In this document: positions 47,618-57,592 of the stretch, one piece after another | Layout of the letters: the number at the start of each line of letters is the position of its first letter | How positions within the stretch are numbered: position 1 is the stretch's first letter | Assembly (NCBI GenBank): GCA_020721445.1 | Contig: DYMU01000006.1 | Location: forward strand, 104,876 to 168,875 | Reading direction: 5' to 3' | DNA: 64,000 bases | From: Gemmobacter nectariphilus | GTDB taxonomy: Bacteria > Pseudomonadota > Alphaproteobacteria > Rhodobacterales > Rhodobacteraceae | The notes under the pieces: model-generated | Database searches by the model: none | What the model was told of the DNA's origin: nothing | Seen by the model: the letters and a program-made list of their open reading frames with translations, nothing else | Made by a program: the position numbers and the translations under genes

Positions 47618-47989
47618 GTGACGGTGTTCAATTCCTTTCCCGACAACGGTTCGGACAAACCACCCCAAAAGACCGGAACCGTCGGTCCGTTTGTCGGTAT
47701 TGGGTTGCCCACACCCTTGGCCAAGGCGATTGCCGCAGATCGGCCGATCCTGTCGCTTGATCCGGAAATGATTGGCAGTGCCGGGTTGAACAACCTGCAA
47801 GATGCGGTGGTGGCGTGCCTGTTGCTGGGTGGCAAAATGGACGCGCTGGATGTGATCGCGGCGCTGGTCGCGGCAAACTATCGCGGACCGTTGATGGTGG
47901 TGTCGCCACCTTTGCCCGATGGCCGGATGGTCACGCGCGAGCTGGAGGCCGCAGGACCGGGCCTGAAAATCATCCTTGTGCAGATCTAG
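47618..47989 (+). CDS. Uncharacterised 123-residue protein divergent from phoR
   Basis: Small soluble protein of unknown family. The start is GTG at 47618 with a perfect AAGGAG seven bases upstream. It opens with a hydrophilic Asn/Pro-rich stretch, then an alpha/beta-like core with segments such as [42 protein letters not shown] and LKIILVQI. The order of hydrophobic strands is reminiscent of a receiver-like fold, but I see no acidic phosphoacceptor cluster, so this is speculative. Its end overlaps the convergent carbonic-anhydrase-like gene by 20 bases. Confidence 0.6.
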   Translation: MTVFNSFPDNGSDKPPQKTGTVGPFVGIGLPTPLAKAIAADRPILSLDPEMIGSAGLNNLQDAVVACLLLGGKMDALDVIAALVAANYRGPLMVVSPPLPDGRMVTRELEAAGPGLKIILVQI

Positions 47990-48500
47990 CGGCCAGACCA
48001 TCGCGAAAGCGGCGCGCATTGGTGCGGTAGCCTTCCGCCGATTGCAGCAGGCGCAGCTGCGCCTCGGCATCAAGGCTGCGCACCACGCGGCCGGGGCTGC
48101 CCATAACCAGACTGAAATCAGGAATGTCCTTGCCTTCGGTGATCAGCGCGCAGGCACCAATAAGACAGCCGCGGCCGACCTTCGCGCCGTTCAGGATGGT
48201 GGCCCCCATGCCGATCAGGGTGCCATCGCCAATGCTGCACCCATGCAGCATGGCGCGATGGCCGATGGTGCAATTGGCGCCGATGGTCAGCGGATAGCCG
48301 ATGTCGGTGTGCAGCACGCTGCACTCTTGCACATTCGATCCGGCCCCAACGCGGATCTCTTCATTGTCGCCGCGCAAGGTGGCGCCGAACCAGACCGAGG
48401 CCCCATGCCCCAGCACCACCTTGCCGATGATGTTGGCATCGGGGGCGACCCAGGAGGTCGGGTCGATCTGCGGTGCAATGCCGTCAAGCGCGTAGATCAT
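47970..48500 (-). CDS. Gamma carbonic anhydrase family protein
   Basis: Left-handed beta-helix protein, 176 residues, of hexapeptide repeats ([LIV]-G-x-x-x-x). It keeps [44 protein letters not shown], whose three His residues are the metal ligands of the gamma class. Bacterial members often lack measurable anhydrase activity. ATG overlaps the gmk stop by four bases, so it is last in yicC-gmk-gammaCA. Confidence 0.9.
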   Translation of the reverse strand: MIYALDGIAPQIDPTSWVAPDANIIGKVVLGHGASVWFGATLRGDNEEIRVGAGSNVQECSVLHTDIGYPLTIGANCTIGHRAMLHGCSIGDGTLIGMGATILNGAKVGRGCLIGACALITEGKDIPDFSLVMGSPGRVVRSLDAEAQLRLLQSAEGYRTNARRFRDGLAARSAQG

Positions 48501-49147
48501 CTGGCCTCAAACTCCCGGTTCAGGATACGCACGAAATCCGACAGGCCGGGCTGGCGGTCGCGGCGCATTCGTTCAGCTGTAAGAACGGTCAGCAAGTCAT
48601 TGAACGTGCTGTCAAGATCATCGTTCACCAGCACATAGTCGTATTCCGCCCAATGGCTGATCTCGTCGCGGCTTTTGGCCATGCGCCCGGCGATCACCGC
48701 ATCGCTGTCTTGCGCGCGGCCGCGCAGGCGGCGGTCCAACTCGGCAATCGACGGCGGCAGCACGAACACCGACACCACATCGCGCCCCAGCGCCGAATTG
48801 CGGATCTGCTGGCCGCCCTGCCAGTCGATGTCGAACAGTGTGTCGCGGCCTTCGTTCATTGCGGTTTCCACCGGACCACGCGGGCTGCCATACAGGTTGC
48901 CGAACACCTCGGCATGTTCCAGCATTTGGCCATCGGCCACCAATGCCTCAAAATCGGCGCGGGTCTTGAAGAAATACTCGCGCCCGTCGGCTTCGCCCGG
49001 GCGTGGCGCGCGGGTGGTGGCCGAGACCGAAAACCGGATCGTCGGATCCCAGGCCATCAGACGCTTGGCCAGCGTCGATTTGCCCGCACCCGAGGGCGAG
49101 GACAAGATCAGCAAAAGGCCCCTGCGTTTGCCGGTGGGCTGCATCAT
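48497..49147 (-). CDS. gmk: Guanylate kinase
   Basis: GMP kinase, 216 residues, with P-loop [10 protein letters not shown] near residue 18 and the GMP-binding region ([19 protein letters not shown]). The start is ATG at 49147 overlapping the yicC stop (TGATG); another ATG follows at 49144 and a GTG precedes. In many proteobacteria gmk follows yicC, as here. Confidence 0.95.
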   Translation of the reverse strand: MMQPTGKRRGLLLILSSPSGAGKSTLAKRLMAWDPTIRFSVSATTRAPRPGEADGREYFFKTRADFEALVADGQMLEHAEVFGNLYGSPRGPVETAMNEGRDTLFDIDWQGGQQIRNSALGRDVVSVFVLPPSIAELDRRLRGRAQDSDAVIAGRMAKSRDEISHWAEYDYVLVNDDLDSTFNDLLTVLTAERMRRDRQPGLSDFVRILNREFEAR

Positions 49148-50043
49148 CACTCCACGTTCTGCACTTGCTCGCGCATCTGATCGATCACGGTTTTCAGGTC
49201 AAGCCCGATCCGGGTCAGGTCCAGCGCCTGCGCCTTGGAGCACAGCGTATTGGCCTCGCGCATGAATTCCTGCATCAGAAAATCGAACTTGCGGCCCACC
49301 GGGACGGTATCGGCCAGCAGGGCGCGGGCGGCATCGACATGGGCGCGCAGGCGGTCCAGCTCTTCGGTCACGTCCTGCTTGACCGCGATCAGCGCCAGTT
49401 CCTGCGCCACCCGCGCCTCATCTGCGCCATCGGCATGGTCAAGGATGCGGGCAAGCGCGTCGCGCAGCACGGCACTTGCGGTCTGGCGCCGGGCCTCGGC
49501 TTCGGTTTGCGCCGCAGCGGTCAGGCGGGCGATCTGGTCCAGTTGGGCGGCGATCACCGCCTGCAACGCAGCGCCTTCGGCCGCGCGCATGGCGCTGAAA
49601 TCGGCCAGCAATGCGGGCAAGTCGGCAAGGATCGCCGCGCGCAGCGGGGCGGTATCGTCATCGCTGGCCGCGGTTTCCAGCACGCCGCGCACCGCCAGCA
49701 CATCGGCGGCGGTGGCCTGGCCCAAGGTTACGCCCATCGCCATCGCCGCGTCTTCAACCGTGCGCAACGCCGCCAGCACCGCCGACAGCACGGGGGTATT
49801 GACGCGCAGGGCCTGCTCGGCCGCGTCCGTCTCGCGGCTGACTTTCAGCGACAGGCTGACATTGCCGCGCGACAGCGCCTTTTGCACCTCGGCCCGCAGC
49901 GCCAGTTCAAGGCCATCGACCCAGTCGGGCAGCCGCAGCCGCAGGTCCAGCCCCTTGCCGTTCACCGACCGGATATCCCACGCCCAGGTGAACCCCGCGC
50001 CCTGCCCCTTGCGGGCGGAAAATCCGGTCATTGAAACGGTCAT
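49147..50043 (-). CDS. yicC: YicC family endoribonuclease-like protein
   Basis: 298 residues with the YicC_N start ([41 protein letters not shown]) and C-terminal DUF1732 block ([47 protein letters not shown]). E. coli YicC has been reported as an endoribonuclease that affects small RNA decay. Conserved Glu and Asp residues of the C-terminal block are present. First gene of yicC-gmk-gammaCA. Confidence 0.92.
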   Translation of the reverse strand: MTVSMTGFSARKGQGAGFTWAWDIRSVNGKGLDLRLRLPDWVDGLELALRAEVQKALSRGNVSLSLKVSRETDAAEQALRVNTPVLSAVLAALRTVEDAAMAMGVTLGQATAADVLAVRGVLETAASDDDTAPLRAAILADLPALLADFSAMRAAEGAALQAVIAAQLDQIARLTAAAQTEAEARRQTASAVLRDALARILDHADGADEARVAQELALIAVKQDVTEELDRLRAHVDAARALLADTVPVGRKFDFLMQEFMREANTLCSKAQALDLTRIGLDLKTVIDQMREQVQNVE

Positions 50044-50286
50044 CCACGGTCCCCCTTGCGATGGTTGTGGCGTTTACCATGCATCCAGATTCATGCCCAT
50101 AGCCGATGCGAACTGGTGTAGATTAACACTTGAGTAACGAAGTCCGGGCCACGGCTTTGCCCCTTCTTAACCCTCGCCGGGGCTGTAGACCGGGTGGGCA
50201 CGGGGCAAGGCTGGACGGGCGCGACAACCGGGGTGTTCGTTGGAACATCGACGCCGCGGGGCGACAGGGTGCAAGGAGTGACAGCT

Positions 50287-50940
50287 ATGGGCTTTGGTTG
50301 GACAGGCCGCGACAAGGGCGGCACGGGACACGGCGATCCGGGGATGATCAGCGAATTGCGCGCCTATTGGGAGGCGCTGCGTGACGGTGAAATGCTGCCC
50401 CGCCGCGACAGGGTGGACCCGCGCGGCATTTCCCGCGCACTGGAGCACAGCTTTCTGATCGAACGCATCGCCCCCGGCATTGCCCGCTTTCGCATTGCAG
50501 GAATGGTCTTCAACGATCTGATGGCGATGGATATTCGCGGCATGCCGGTATCATGCCTGTTTCTGGGCGACGCACGTGAGAGGTTGCAGATCGACCTTGA
50601 GCGGGTGTTCCGCACGCCCGCGATCCTGACGCTGGACCTTGCGGCCGAGCGCAGCCTTGGCCGGGCCAACCTGCACGGGCGGATGCAGGTGCTGCCGATG
50701 CTGGGCGCGGGCGACAGCAGCGATCTGGCGATCGGCTGTCTGGAACTGGATGGCGAGATCGGCCGCGCGCCACGGCGGTTTTCGATCAGCGAAGCCCGAC
50801 TGGAACGGGTGCGGGCCAGCCATCAGGCCCCGCCGTTGCCGCAAGACAGCGCCCTGCCCTCGCCCGCGATTGCAACCGCCAACCTGCGCCCGCCCCGCGC
50901 CCAACCGGGCGTGCCGCATCTGCGTTTGGTCAAGGCCTGA
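50287..50940 (+). CDS. PAS domain (PAS_5) protein
   Basis: 217 residues of the PAS_5 family (PF07310), abundant in alphaproteobacteria. The pattern ISELRAYWEALRDGEMLPRRDRVDPRGISRALEHSFLIERIAPGIARFRIAG is diagnostic; a proline-rich tail follows. No output domain is attached, so it may act as a sensory partner. The ATG at 50287 has AAGGAG about nine bases upstream; a leader frame upstream was rejected. The 243-base gap before it shows no other gene. Confidence 0.85.
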   Translation: MGFGWTGRDKGGTGHGDPGMISELRAYWEALRDGEMLPRRDRVDPRGISRALEHSFLIERIAPGIARFRIAGMVFNDLMAMDIRGMPVSCLFLGDARERLQIDLERVFRTPAILTLDLAAERSLGRANLHGRMQVLPMLGAGDSSDLAIGCLELDGEIGRAPRRFSISEARLERVRASHQAPPLPQDSALPSPAIATANLRPPRAQPGVPHLRLVKA

Positions 50941-50945
50941 GCGCG

Positions 50946-50976
50946 AACGGGCGACACCATCGGTGCCGCCCGTTTC
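50946..50976. terminator. Bidirectional terminator between PAS_5 gene and DAHP synthase
   Basis: AACGGGCG-A-CACC, loop ATC, GGTG-C-CGCCCGTT: a 12-bp stem with one A/C mismatch between convergent stops. The downstream T run is short (TTTC). Confidence 0.7.
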
Positions 50977-51012
50977 AAAGCCTGCCCTGAATTAGCAGCG
51001 CAACCCGGTGTT

Positions 51013-52383
51013 TTACAGCGCGACCCGCTGGCCGTCTTGCCGCAGCGCCGACAGTTCCTCGGCCACCAGAAACGCCAGTTCCAGCGATTGGCTGGCATTC
51101 AGGCGCGGATCGCATGCGGTGTGATAGCGGCTGGACAGGTCTTCATCGGTCACCGCGCGCAAGCCGCCGGTGCATTCGGTCACATCCTTGCCGGTCATCT
51201 CGACATGCACGCCGCCGGGAATGGTGCGCTCGTCCTTGTGGATGGCAAAAAACTCGCGCACTTCCGACAGCACCGCGTTGAACGGCCGGGTCTTGAAGCC
51301 CGAGGGCGACTTGATGGTGTTGCCGTGCATCGGATCGCAGGACCAGACGACTTTCGCGCCCTCTTCCTTGACCGCCCGAACCAGACGCGGCAGGTGTTCG
51401 TGCACCTTGCCCGCGCCAAAGCGCGCGATCAGCGTCAGGCGGCCCGGCTCGTTGGCCGGGTTCAGCTTGGCCATCAGCAACTTCAGGTCTTCGACGCTGG
51501 TCGACGGCCCGCATTTCAGCCCGATCGGGTTCAGCACGCCGCGGCAAAACTCGACATGCGCGCCATCGACCTGACGGGTGCGGTCGCCGATCCAGATCAT
51601 ATGGCCGGAACCGGCCACGTTCTGCCCGGAAATACTGTCCACCCGGCACAGGGCTTCTTCGTATTCCAGCAGCAGGGCTTCGTGGCTGGTGTAGAAATCG
51701 ACCGATGTCAGGGTATGCGCGGTTTCGGAATTGACCCCGGCAGCCGTCATGAAATCCAGCGCGTCCGAAATGCGGTTCGACAGTTCACGATAGCGTTCGG
51801 CCTTGTCATGTTCGGCAAAACCCAGCGTCCAGCTGTGCACGCGGTGAATATCGGCAAAGCCGCCCGTGGAAAACGCGCGCAACAGGTTCAGGCTGGCGGC
51901 GGCCTGGGTATAGGCCTGCAACATGCGTGCCGGATCAGGGCGCCGGGCTTCGATCGTCGGCTCAAAGCTGTGGACGATGTCGCCGCGATAGCTGGGCAGC
52001 TCCACCCCGTCGATCACCTCGGTCGCGGCCGAACGCGGCTTGGCAAACTGGCCCGCCATCCGGCCAACCTTGATCACCGGCACCTTGGCGCTGTAGGTCA
52101 GCACGATGGCCATTTGCAGCATGACGCGGAAGGTGTCGCGCAAATTGTCGGCGCTGAATTCGGCAAAGCTTTCGGCGCAATCGCCGCCTTGCAGCAAGAA
52201 GGCCTTGCCCTCGGCGGCAAGGGCAAGTTGCTTTTTCAGCTTGCGCGCTTCACCGGCAAAGACCAGCGGCGGATATTTGGCAAGCTGCGCCTCGACGGCC
52301 GTCAGCGCGGGCGCATCGGGATAGTCGGGCATCTGCACCCGCGGTTTCGCGCGCCAGTCCGATTTCTGCCAGCCTTTGGTCAT
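51013..52383 (-). CDS. aroG: Class II 3-deoxy-7-phosphoheptulonate (DAHP) synthase
   Basis: First committed step of the shikimate pathway: condensation of PEP and erythrose 4-phosphate. 456 residues of the plant/actinobacterial type II family with [12 protein letters not shown], the [19 protein letters not shown] block, [18 protein letters not shown] and C-terminal [24 protein letters not shown] at 52383 has GGGAGAAGG directly upstream. A promoter candidate lies about 40 bases before it. Divergent from the GlxA regulator. Confidence 0.95.
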   Translation of the reverse strand: MTKGWQKSDWRAKPRVQMPDYPDAPALTAVEAQLAKYPPLVFAGEARKLKKQLALAAEGKAFLLQGGDCAESFAEFSADNLRDTFRVMLQMAIVLTYSAKVPVIKVGRMAGQFAKPRSAATEVIDGVELPSYRGDIVHSFEPTIEARRPDPARMLQAYTQAAASLNLLRAFSTGGFADIHRVHSWTLGFAEHDKAERYRELSNRISDALDFMTAAGVNSETAHTLTSVDFYTSHEALLLEYEEALCRVDSISGQNVAGSGHMIWIGDRTRQVDGAHVEFCRGVLNPIGLKCGPSTSVEDLKLLMAKLNPANEPGRLTLIARFGAGKVHEHLPRLVRAVKEEGAKVVWSCDPMHGNTIKSPSGFKTRPFNAVLSEVREFFAIHKDERTIPGGVHVEMTGKDVTECTGGLRAVTDEDLSSRYHTACDPRLNASQSLELAFLVAEELSALRQDGQRVAL

Positions 52384-52428
52384 GGCCTTCTCCCTTTGTG
52401 TCCGGGGTCGTTTGTCGTATCGCGGCGT

Positions 52429-52456
52429 TGTATACGGTCTGGGGCGCGAATTGCAA
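52429..52456 (-). promoter_or_regulatory. Candidate aroG promoter
   Basis: Minus strand TTGCAA (52451-52456) and TATACA (52429-52434) with a 16-base spacer, placing transcription start about 40 bases before the ATG. Confidence 0.45.
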
Positions 52457-52553
52457 AGGGCGAAAGGGCCGGGCGGTCGCCCCCGAAGGCCCCTTGCGGT
52501 GCGCCATGTTTCCTGTCGTAAATGCCCCAAAACCGACACATGCAGGTCGCAAC

Positions 52554-53570
52554 ATGCCCACGCCCGCCGCCCGCGCCCAGAAGACCGACCCACACGCCCC
52601 GGCGCGGCGCTTTGTGTTCGTGCTGCTGGACCGGTTCACCATGATGTCGTTTTCGGGCGCGATCGAGCCGTTGCGGCTGGCCAATTATGTCGCGTGCAAG
52701 CCGCTTTACGCTTGGGTTCTGGCCGGCGAAGGCGGGGTTGCGGTCACCTGTTCCAACGGGGCCACCTTCAAGCTGGACATGGGGCTGGAGGAGGTCGACC
52801 GTGACGACACCATTCTGGTATGCGGCGGCATCGACGTGCAGCGCGCCACCACAAGGCCGATCCTGAACTGGCTGCGGCGCGAGGCCCGGCGCGGCAACGT
52901 GATCGGCGGCATGTGCACCGGGGCCTATACCCTTGCCAAGGCCGGCTTGCTGGACGGCAGGAAGGCCACCATCCATTGGGAGAATCAGGACGGGTTCGCC
53001 GAAGAGTTCGAACAGGTCAGTCTGTCGAAGGCGGTGTTCGTGATGGATGGCAACCGGCTGACCACCGCCGGGGGTATTTCGTCGATTGATCTGGTGCTGA
53101 AGATCATCGCCGCCGACCATGGCAGCGATCTGGCGGCCAGTGTGGCCGACCTGCTGATCTATTCCAGCATCCGCACCGATCAGGACACCCAGCGCCTGTC
53201 GATCCCGACCCGCATCGGCGTGCGGCACCCCAAGCTTTCGCAAGTCATCCAGATGATGGAGGGCAATATCGAAGACCCGCTGTCGCCTGCCGATCTGGCC
53301 GATCAGGTGGAGATGTCCACCCGCCAGCTGGAGCGCCTGTTCCGGCGCTATCTGAACCGCTCGCCAAAGCGCTATTACATGGAACTGCGCCTGTCCAAGG
53401 CCCGCAACCTGCTGATGCAGACTGATATGAGCGTGATCAACGTGGCGCTGGCCTGCGGCTTTGCCAGCCCGTCGCATTTTTCCAAATGCTATCGCAGCCA
53501 TTACAACACCACCCCGTATCGCGAGCGTGGCACCGAAGGGCCCACACCGCCGACGCGGTTGTCGATCTGA
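52554..53570 (+). CDS. GlxA family transcriptional regulator (DJ-1/PfpI domain plus AraC HTH)
   Basis: 338 residues. The N-terminal half is a DJ-1/PfpI-like amidotransferase fold ([23 protein letters not shown] ... [27 protein letters not shown]) with the nucleophile-elbow Cys in MCTGA. The C-terminal AraC HTH pair is [29 protein letters not shown] and [32 protein letters not shown]. Relatives (GbdR, ArgR, CdhR) control amine and amino-acid catabolism. The ATG at 52554 with CAGG upstream was used; 52506 is an alternative. Divergent from aroG. Confidence 0.9.
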   Translation: MPTPAARAQKTDPHAPARRFVFVLLDRFTMMSFSGAIEPLRLANYVACKPLYAWVLAGEGGVAVTCSNGATFKLDMGLEEVDRDDTILVCGGIDVQRATTRPILNWLRREARRGNVIGGMCTGAYTLAKAGLLDGRKATIHWENQDGFAEEFEQVSLSKAVFVMDGNRLTTAGGISSIDLVLKIIAADHGSDLAASVADLLIYSSIRTDQDTQRLSIPTRIGVRHPKLSQVIQMMEGNIEDPLSPADLADQVEMSTRQLERLFRRYLNRSPKRYYMELRLSKARNLLMQTDMSVINVALACGFASPSHFSKCYRSHYNTTPYRERGTEGPTPPTRLSI

Positions 53571-53666
53571 CCCCACCTGCCGGTTTGCAGTCGCGGACTT
53601 GCAGGATTACATCAGGCGGCGCAAAAGCCATGGTCGGCGTCGCGCAACAACCCCGCCCGAAAACCC

Positions 53667-53695
53667 AAAAGCCCCCGCTTGCGCGAGGGCTTTTT
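53667..53695. terminator. Bidirectional terminator shared by the GlxA gene and tRNA-Asp
   Basis: AAAAGCCC and GGGCTTTTT around a GC-rich loop of partial pairing, with T runs on both strands. It follows the regulator (plus) and the tRNA (minus). Confidence 0.8.
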
Positions 53696-53704
53696 CGGTG
53701 CAAA

Positions 53705-53781
53705 TGGCGCGGTGGACGGGGCTCGAACCCGCGACCCCCGGCGTGACAGGCCGGTACTCTAACCAACTGAGCTACCACCGC
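53705..53781 (-). tRNA. tRNA-Asp (GTC)
   Basis: A 77-base cloverleaf on the minus strand: acceptor GCGGTGG/CCACCGC, D-arm AGCTCAGTTGGTTAGAG, anticodon loop CTGTCAC giving GTC, T-arm GGGTTCGAGCCCC, discriminator G as expected for tRNA-Asp, and a genome-encoded CCA end. I see no duplicated 3' end nearby to suggest an integrated element. Confidence 0.96.
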
Positions 53782-54118
53782 ACATCTGCTGCACCGCCGT
53801 TTCCAAACGCTGCGTGGGGCCTTTTAGGAGGATGCGCCGGGGGCGTCAAGCGGCGCTGCCCAAAAATCGCAAGCGATTTCTGCGCGGTGTGATTCGCCTG
53901 ATCCGCCGCCCGACAACGGCCCAGCCGGTATTGGCCCAAGGCAGCCCCCGACCGAACGGGGCCACAGATTGCGGACCGGCCAGCCGCAAACACCACGGGT
54001 GGGAATCGTTCGTCGCAGATGGGGTTTGGGGCCAGAAATCACTTGCCCGGCAAGTGCTTGGCGGCGATGGTCAGTTATCTGCATTTTCCCTGCCAACCCG
54101 CTGATTTGTTGAGGATTT
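53782..54118. other. 337-base gene-free gap with two palindromes
   Basis: No convincing gene. AAATCGC/GCGATTT (53864-53879, two-base loop) and CACTTGCCCGGCAAGTG (54040-54056, eight-base arms with a one-base spacer) are perfect inverted repeats. The second lies 62 bases before the deacetylase ATG and is an operator candidate. Confidence 0.5.
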
Positions 54119-54928
54119 ATGACAAGTGACATTTTTCCCCCGCCCTTCGGCGGGCCCCATACCCTTGTGCCGCGGCGTGCCGTTCTGGCCTTTGGTCTGG
54201 CTGCGGTGCTGGCACCGGCCTTGCCCGGTGACGCCGAGGCACAACCCACCATCGCGCTGCCCAAGGACATGCTTGGACGCGAGCCTTCGACCATCGCCTC
54301 GGTCCGCACCTTGCAACCGCTGGTCGCGCTGACCTTTGACGATGGCCCGCATCCGAAGAACACGCCCCGCCTGCTGGACATGCTGCGCGAACAAAAGGCG
54401 CGGGCCACGTTCTATGTGATCGGTGACCGCGTGGCGACTTGGCCAAAGCTGGCCGCACGCATTGCCGAAGAAGGCCATGAAATCGGCAATCACAGCTGGT
54501 CGCACCCGGACCTCAGCGGTTATTCGGACAGCGCCGTGCTGTCGCAGATCGACCGCACGACACAGGCGGTCTGGCATGCCACCGGACGCCCGCCAGTGAC
54601 GTTCCGGCCGCCCTATGGCGCCTTCACCCAGCGTCAGCGCCAGATGTTGCACGGCGCGCGCAAGCTGCCGTCGATCTTGTGGGATGTGGACCCGCGCGAC
54701 TGGAAGCGGCCCGGTGCCGCGCTGGTGGCGCAGCGGATACTGGCGGGCAGCCGTCAGGGTTCGATCATCCTGAGCCATGACATCCATTGGGGCACCGTCG
54801 AGGCGATGCCCTCCACGCTTGACGGCCTGCTGCGGCGCGGGTTGCGGCTGACCTCGGTGTCCGAGATCATCGGCTGGCCCCGCTGGCAAAACCGCAGGTT
54901 CCGCCAGATCGCCTCATCCGGGGCCTAG
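54119..54928 (+). CDS. Polysaccharide deacetylase family protein (NodB domain)
   Basis: 269 residues of carbohydrate esterase family 4 with a Tat-like signal (RRAVLAFGLAAVLAPALP, then AEAQ). All catalytic motifs are visible: TFDDGPHPKNT (motif 1), HSWSHPDL (metal-binding His pair), FRPPYGAF (motif 3), and SIILSHDIH (motif 5). It would remove acetyl groups from peptidoglycan or another polymer. TGAGGA lies four bases before the ATG. Convergent with pirin, overlapping by four bases. Confidence 0.9.
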   Translation: MTSDIFPPPFGGPHTLVPRRAVLAFGLAAVLAPALPGDAEAQPTIALPKDMLGREPSTIASVRTLQPLVALTFDDGPHPKNTPRLLDMLREQKARATFYVIGDRVATWPKLAARIAEEGHEIGNHSWSHPDLSGYSDSAVLSQIDRTTQAVWHATGRPPVTFRPPYGAFTQRQRQMLHGARKLPSILWDVDPRDWKRPGAALVAQRILAGSRQGSIILSHDIHWGTVEAMPSTLDGLLRRGLRLTSVSEIIGWPRWQNRRFRQIASSGA

Positions 54929-55863
54929 GCGTCGGGCGCCGGGATGAACTCGGCCCGGTCGTCGGGCGGCAGTTGAAAGCGGCCATGCGCCCAATCGCCG
55001 GCCCGCCACGCCTCACGCGCGGCGTCGATGCGGTCACGCGATGACGCGACAAAATTCCACCAGATATGGCGCGGCCCGTCCATCGTCGCCCCGCCCAACA
55101 GCATGATCCGCGCGCCCTGATCGCCCGCCTTCAGCGAGATCCGGTCGCCGGGGCGAAACACCAGCATGCGGCCTGCCTCAAACACCTGCCCGCCGACGCT
55201 GACGCTGCCCGCCAGCACATAGGCGCCGCGGTCCTCATGGTCATCGGGCATCGGGATCGCCGCACCGGGGGCCAGCCGCGCATCGGCATAAAACACCTCA
55301 AACCCCACCGGGATCGGGGCGGTTTGTCCATAAGCGGTGCCAAGGATCAGCCGCAGCTGTTTGCCTTCGCCTTCCAGTTCCGGCAACTCGTCCTTTGCGG
55401 CATGGACAAAGGCGGCGGGGTCATCCTCCATCGCGCGCGGCAGGGCCAGCCAGGTTTGCAGGCCAAACAGATCATGCGGCGTGGTGCGGATCGCGCCATC
55501 CTGCCGTTCGGAATGGGTGATGCCCTGCCCCGCCAGCATCCAGTTCACCGCACCCGGTTCGATCCAGGCATCTGTGCCCAGACTGTCACGGTGATGGATG
55601 CGGCCGCGCATCAGGTAGGTGACGGTGCCAAGGCCGATATGCGGATGCGGCCGCACGTCAATGCCCTTGCCGGTCAGAAACTCGGCCGGGCCCATCTGGT
55701 CAAAGAATATGAACGGGCCAACCATCTGGCGTTGCACCGAGGGCAGCGCGCGGCGCACCTCGAACCCGCCAAGGTCACGGGCGCGCGGCACGATCACGGT
55801 CTCAATCGCATCGACGGCGTCGCCGATCGGAATCGACGGGTCCAGCACGGGGTTCCAGCTCAT
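54925..55863 (-). CDS. Pirin family protein
   Basis: Double-cupin metalloprotein, 312 residues. The iron-binding signature VRPHPHIGLGTVTYLMRGRIHHRDSLG, followed by MLAGQGITHSER, supplies the conserved His and Glu ligands. Bacterial pirins vary: some are quercetinases, others regulators. ATG at 55863 has AAGGAG seven bases upstream. An upstream open-frame extension was rejected. Confidence 0.93.
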   Translation of the reverse strand: MSWNPVLDPSIPIGDAVDAIETVIVPRARDLGGFEVRRALPSVQRQMVGPFIFFDQMGPAEFLTGKGIDVRPHPHIGLGTVTYLMRGRIHHRDSLGTDAWIEPGAVNWMLAGQGITHSERQDGAIRTTPHDLFGLQTWLALPRAMEDDPAAFVHAAKDELPELEGEGKQLRLILGTAYGQTAPIPVGFEVFYADARLAPGAAIPMPDDHEDRGAYVLAGSVSVGGQVFEAGRMLVFRPGDRISLKAGDQGARIMLLGGATMDGPRHIWWNFVASSRDRIDAAREAWRAGDWAHGRFQLPPDDRAEFIPAPDA

Positions 55864-56057
55864 GGCAATCTCCTTTGACCCAAAGATAGGGGGCCGCCCG
55901 TGGCGCGTCACCCGGCCATGCCCGCGCGACGGTTGTGCGCTGATGCGCGGTCGCGCCGCCCTGGGTGCTGGCGATTCCGGCCAAAGCAGGCATGACGCCG
56001 CCATCGTGCTTGCCGCCCGCCTGCCCCTCGTCTAAGCAGGGAAAAAGGACGGTTTTC

Positions 56058-56843
56058 ATGCGTATTCTGATCACCAACGATGATGGCATCAACGCCCCGG
56101 GGCTGGAGGCCTTGACCGCCATCGCCACCGAAATCGCCGGACCGCAGGGTGAGGTCTGGACCGTGGCCCCGGCGTTCGAGCAATCCGGCGTCGGCCATTG
56201 CATCAGCTATACCCATCCGATGATGATCGCCCGACTGTCGTCGCGCCGTTATGCCGCCGAAGGCAGCCCGGCCGATTGCGTGCTGGCCGCGATCTACGAC
56301 GTGCTGCAAGGCGCCAAGCCCGATCTGGTGTTGTCGGGCGTGAACCGGGGCAACAACGCCGCCGAGAACACGCTGTATTCCGGCACCATCGGCGGCGCGA
56401 TGGAGGCGGCGCTACAGGGCATTCCCGCGATTGCGATGTCGCAGTTTCTGGGCCCTGATACCGACGATCTGGCCAACCCGTTCGAGGCGGCGGCAGCCCA
56501 TGGCGTGGCGGTGGTGCGGGCCTTGCTGGACAAGGGCATCTGGACGCAAGACGATTACCGGGTGTTTTACAACGTCAACTTCCCGCCGGTGCCCGGCCCT
56601 CGCGTCAAGGGCGTGAAGGTGGCACCGCAAGGCTTTCGTCGGGATACGGCGTTTTCGGTTGAACCCAACATCTCGCCCACCGGGCGGCGCTATCTGTGGA
56701 TCAAGGGCGGGCCACAGCACACCCCCACCCTGCCCGGCAGCGACGCGGCGGTGAACCTTGAGGGCTATATCTCGGTCACGCCGATGCGCGCCGACCTGAC
56801 CGCGCATGATCTGCTGACCCAACTGTCGGTGCAACTGGCATGA
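56058..56843 (+). CDS. surE: 5'/3'-nucleotidase SurE
   Basis: Divalent-metal phosphatase for nucleoside monophosphates, 261 residues. It starts [19 protein letters not shown] (metal-binding NDDG) and has [29 protein letters not shown]. Its ATG follows AAGGAC nine bases upstream. Overlaps pcm by four bases. Confidence 0.96.
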   Translation: MRILITNDDGINAPGLEALTAIATEIAGPQGEVWTVAPAFEQSGVGHCISYTHPMMIARLSSRRYAAEGSPADCVLAAIYDVLQGAKPDLVLSGVNRGNNAAENTLYSGTIGGAMEAALQGIPAIAMSQFLGPDTDDLANPFEAAAAHGVAVVRALLDKGIWTQDDYRVFYNVNFPPVPGPRVKGVKVAPQGFRRDTAFSVEPNISPTGRRYLWIKGGPQHTPTLPGSDAAVNLEGYISVTPMRADLTAHDLLTQLSVQLA

Positions 56844-57505
56844 CAGCAGCGGGCGGTGACCAACCCGAGACGATGGCCGAGCGCAAGATGCGTTTCCTGT
56901 TTGGCCTGCGCTCGAAAGGTGTCACCGATGCCCGCGTGCTGACCGCGATGGAACGGGTGGATCGCGGCTTGTTCGTGCGCGGCCATTTCGCCGAACGCGC
57001 CTATGACGACATGCCCTTGCCCATTGCCTGCGGCCAGACCATCAGCCAGCCCTCGGTGGTCGGGCTGATGACCCAGGCGCTGAGTGTCGAGCCACGCGAT
57101 ACCGTGCTGGAGGTGGGCACCGGATCAGGCTATCAGGCGGCCATCCTCAGCCAGCTTGCGCGCAGGGTCTATACCGTGGACCGCCACAAGCGTCTGGTGC
57201 GCGAAGCCCAAGGCGTGTTTCAGGAACTGGGGCTGGTCAACATCACCGCCTTTTCCGCCGATGGCAGCTTTGGCCTGCCCGATCAGGCCCCGTTTGACCG
57301 CATCATCGTGACCGCCGCCGCCGAAGACCCGCCCGGCCCCCTCTTGGCGCAGTTGAAGATCGGGGGTATCATGGTCGTGCCTGTGGGCCAGTCCGATACG
57401 GTGCAAAGCCTGATCAAGGTGACACGCGGCCAGACCGGCTATGACTATGAAGAGCTTCGCCCGGTGCGCTTTGTGCCGCTGGTTGAAGGCATGGGCACGG
57501 AATGA
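56840..57505 (+). CDS. pcm: Protein-L-isoaspartate O-methyltransferase
   Basis: Repairs isoaspartyl residues in aged proteins. 221 residues with [19 protein letters not shown] and SAM-binding [15 protein letters not shown]. The ATG overlaps surE (ATGA). Downstream are two small hairpins (57517-57533 and around 57555-57570) before the NlpD-like gene. The surE-pcm-nlpD order is the same as in E. coli. Confidence 0.95.
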   Translation: MTAAGGDQPETMAERKMRFLFGLRSKGVTDARVLTAMERVDRGLFVRGHFAERAYDDMPLPIACGQTISQPSVVGLMTQALSVEPRDTVLEVGTGSGYQAAILSQLARRVYTVDRHKRLVREAQGVFQELGLVNITAFSADGSFGLPDQAPFDRIIVTAAAEDPPGPLLAQLKIGGIMVVPVGQSDTVQSLIKVTRGQTGYDYEELRPVRFVPLVEGMGTE

Positions 57506-57592
57506 AGGTGGGGGAACGGTCGGCAGCCGACCGCGTTTCCAAAGGGTAAATCAAGGCGGGGAACACCGCCCGACAAGGTAAAGAGGCAGAGC

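Noticed and set aside
53705..53781. tRNA-Asp as an integration site
   Set aside because: No integrase and no duplicated tRNA 3' end are seen in the neighbourhood.
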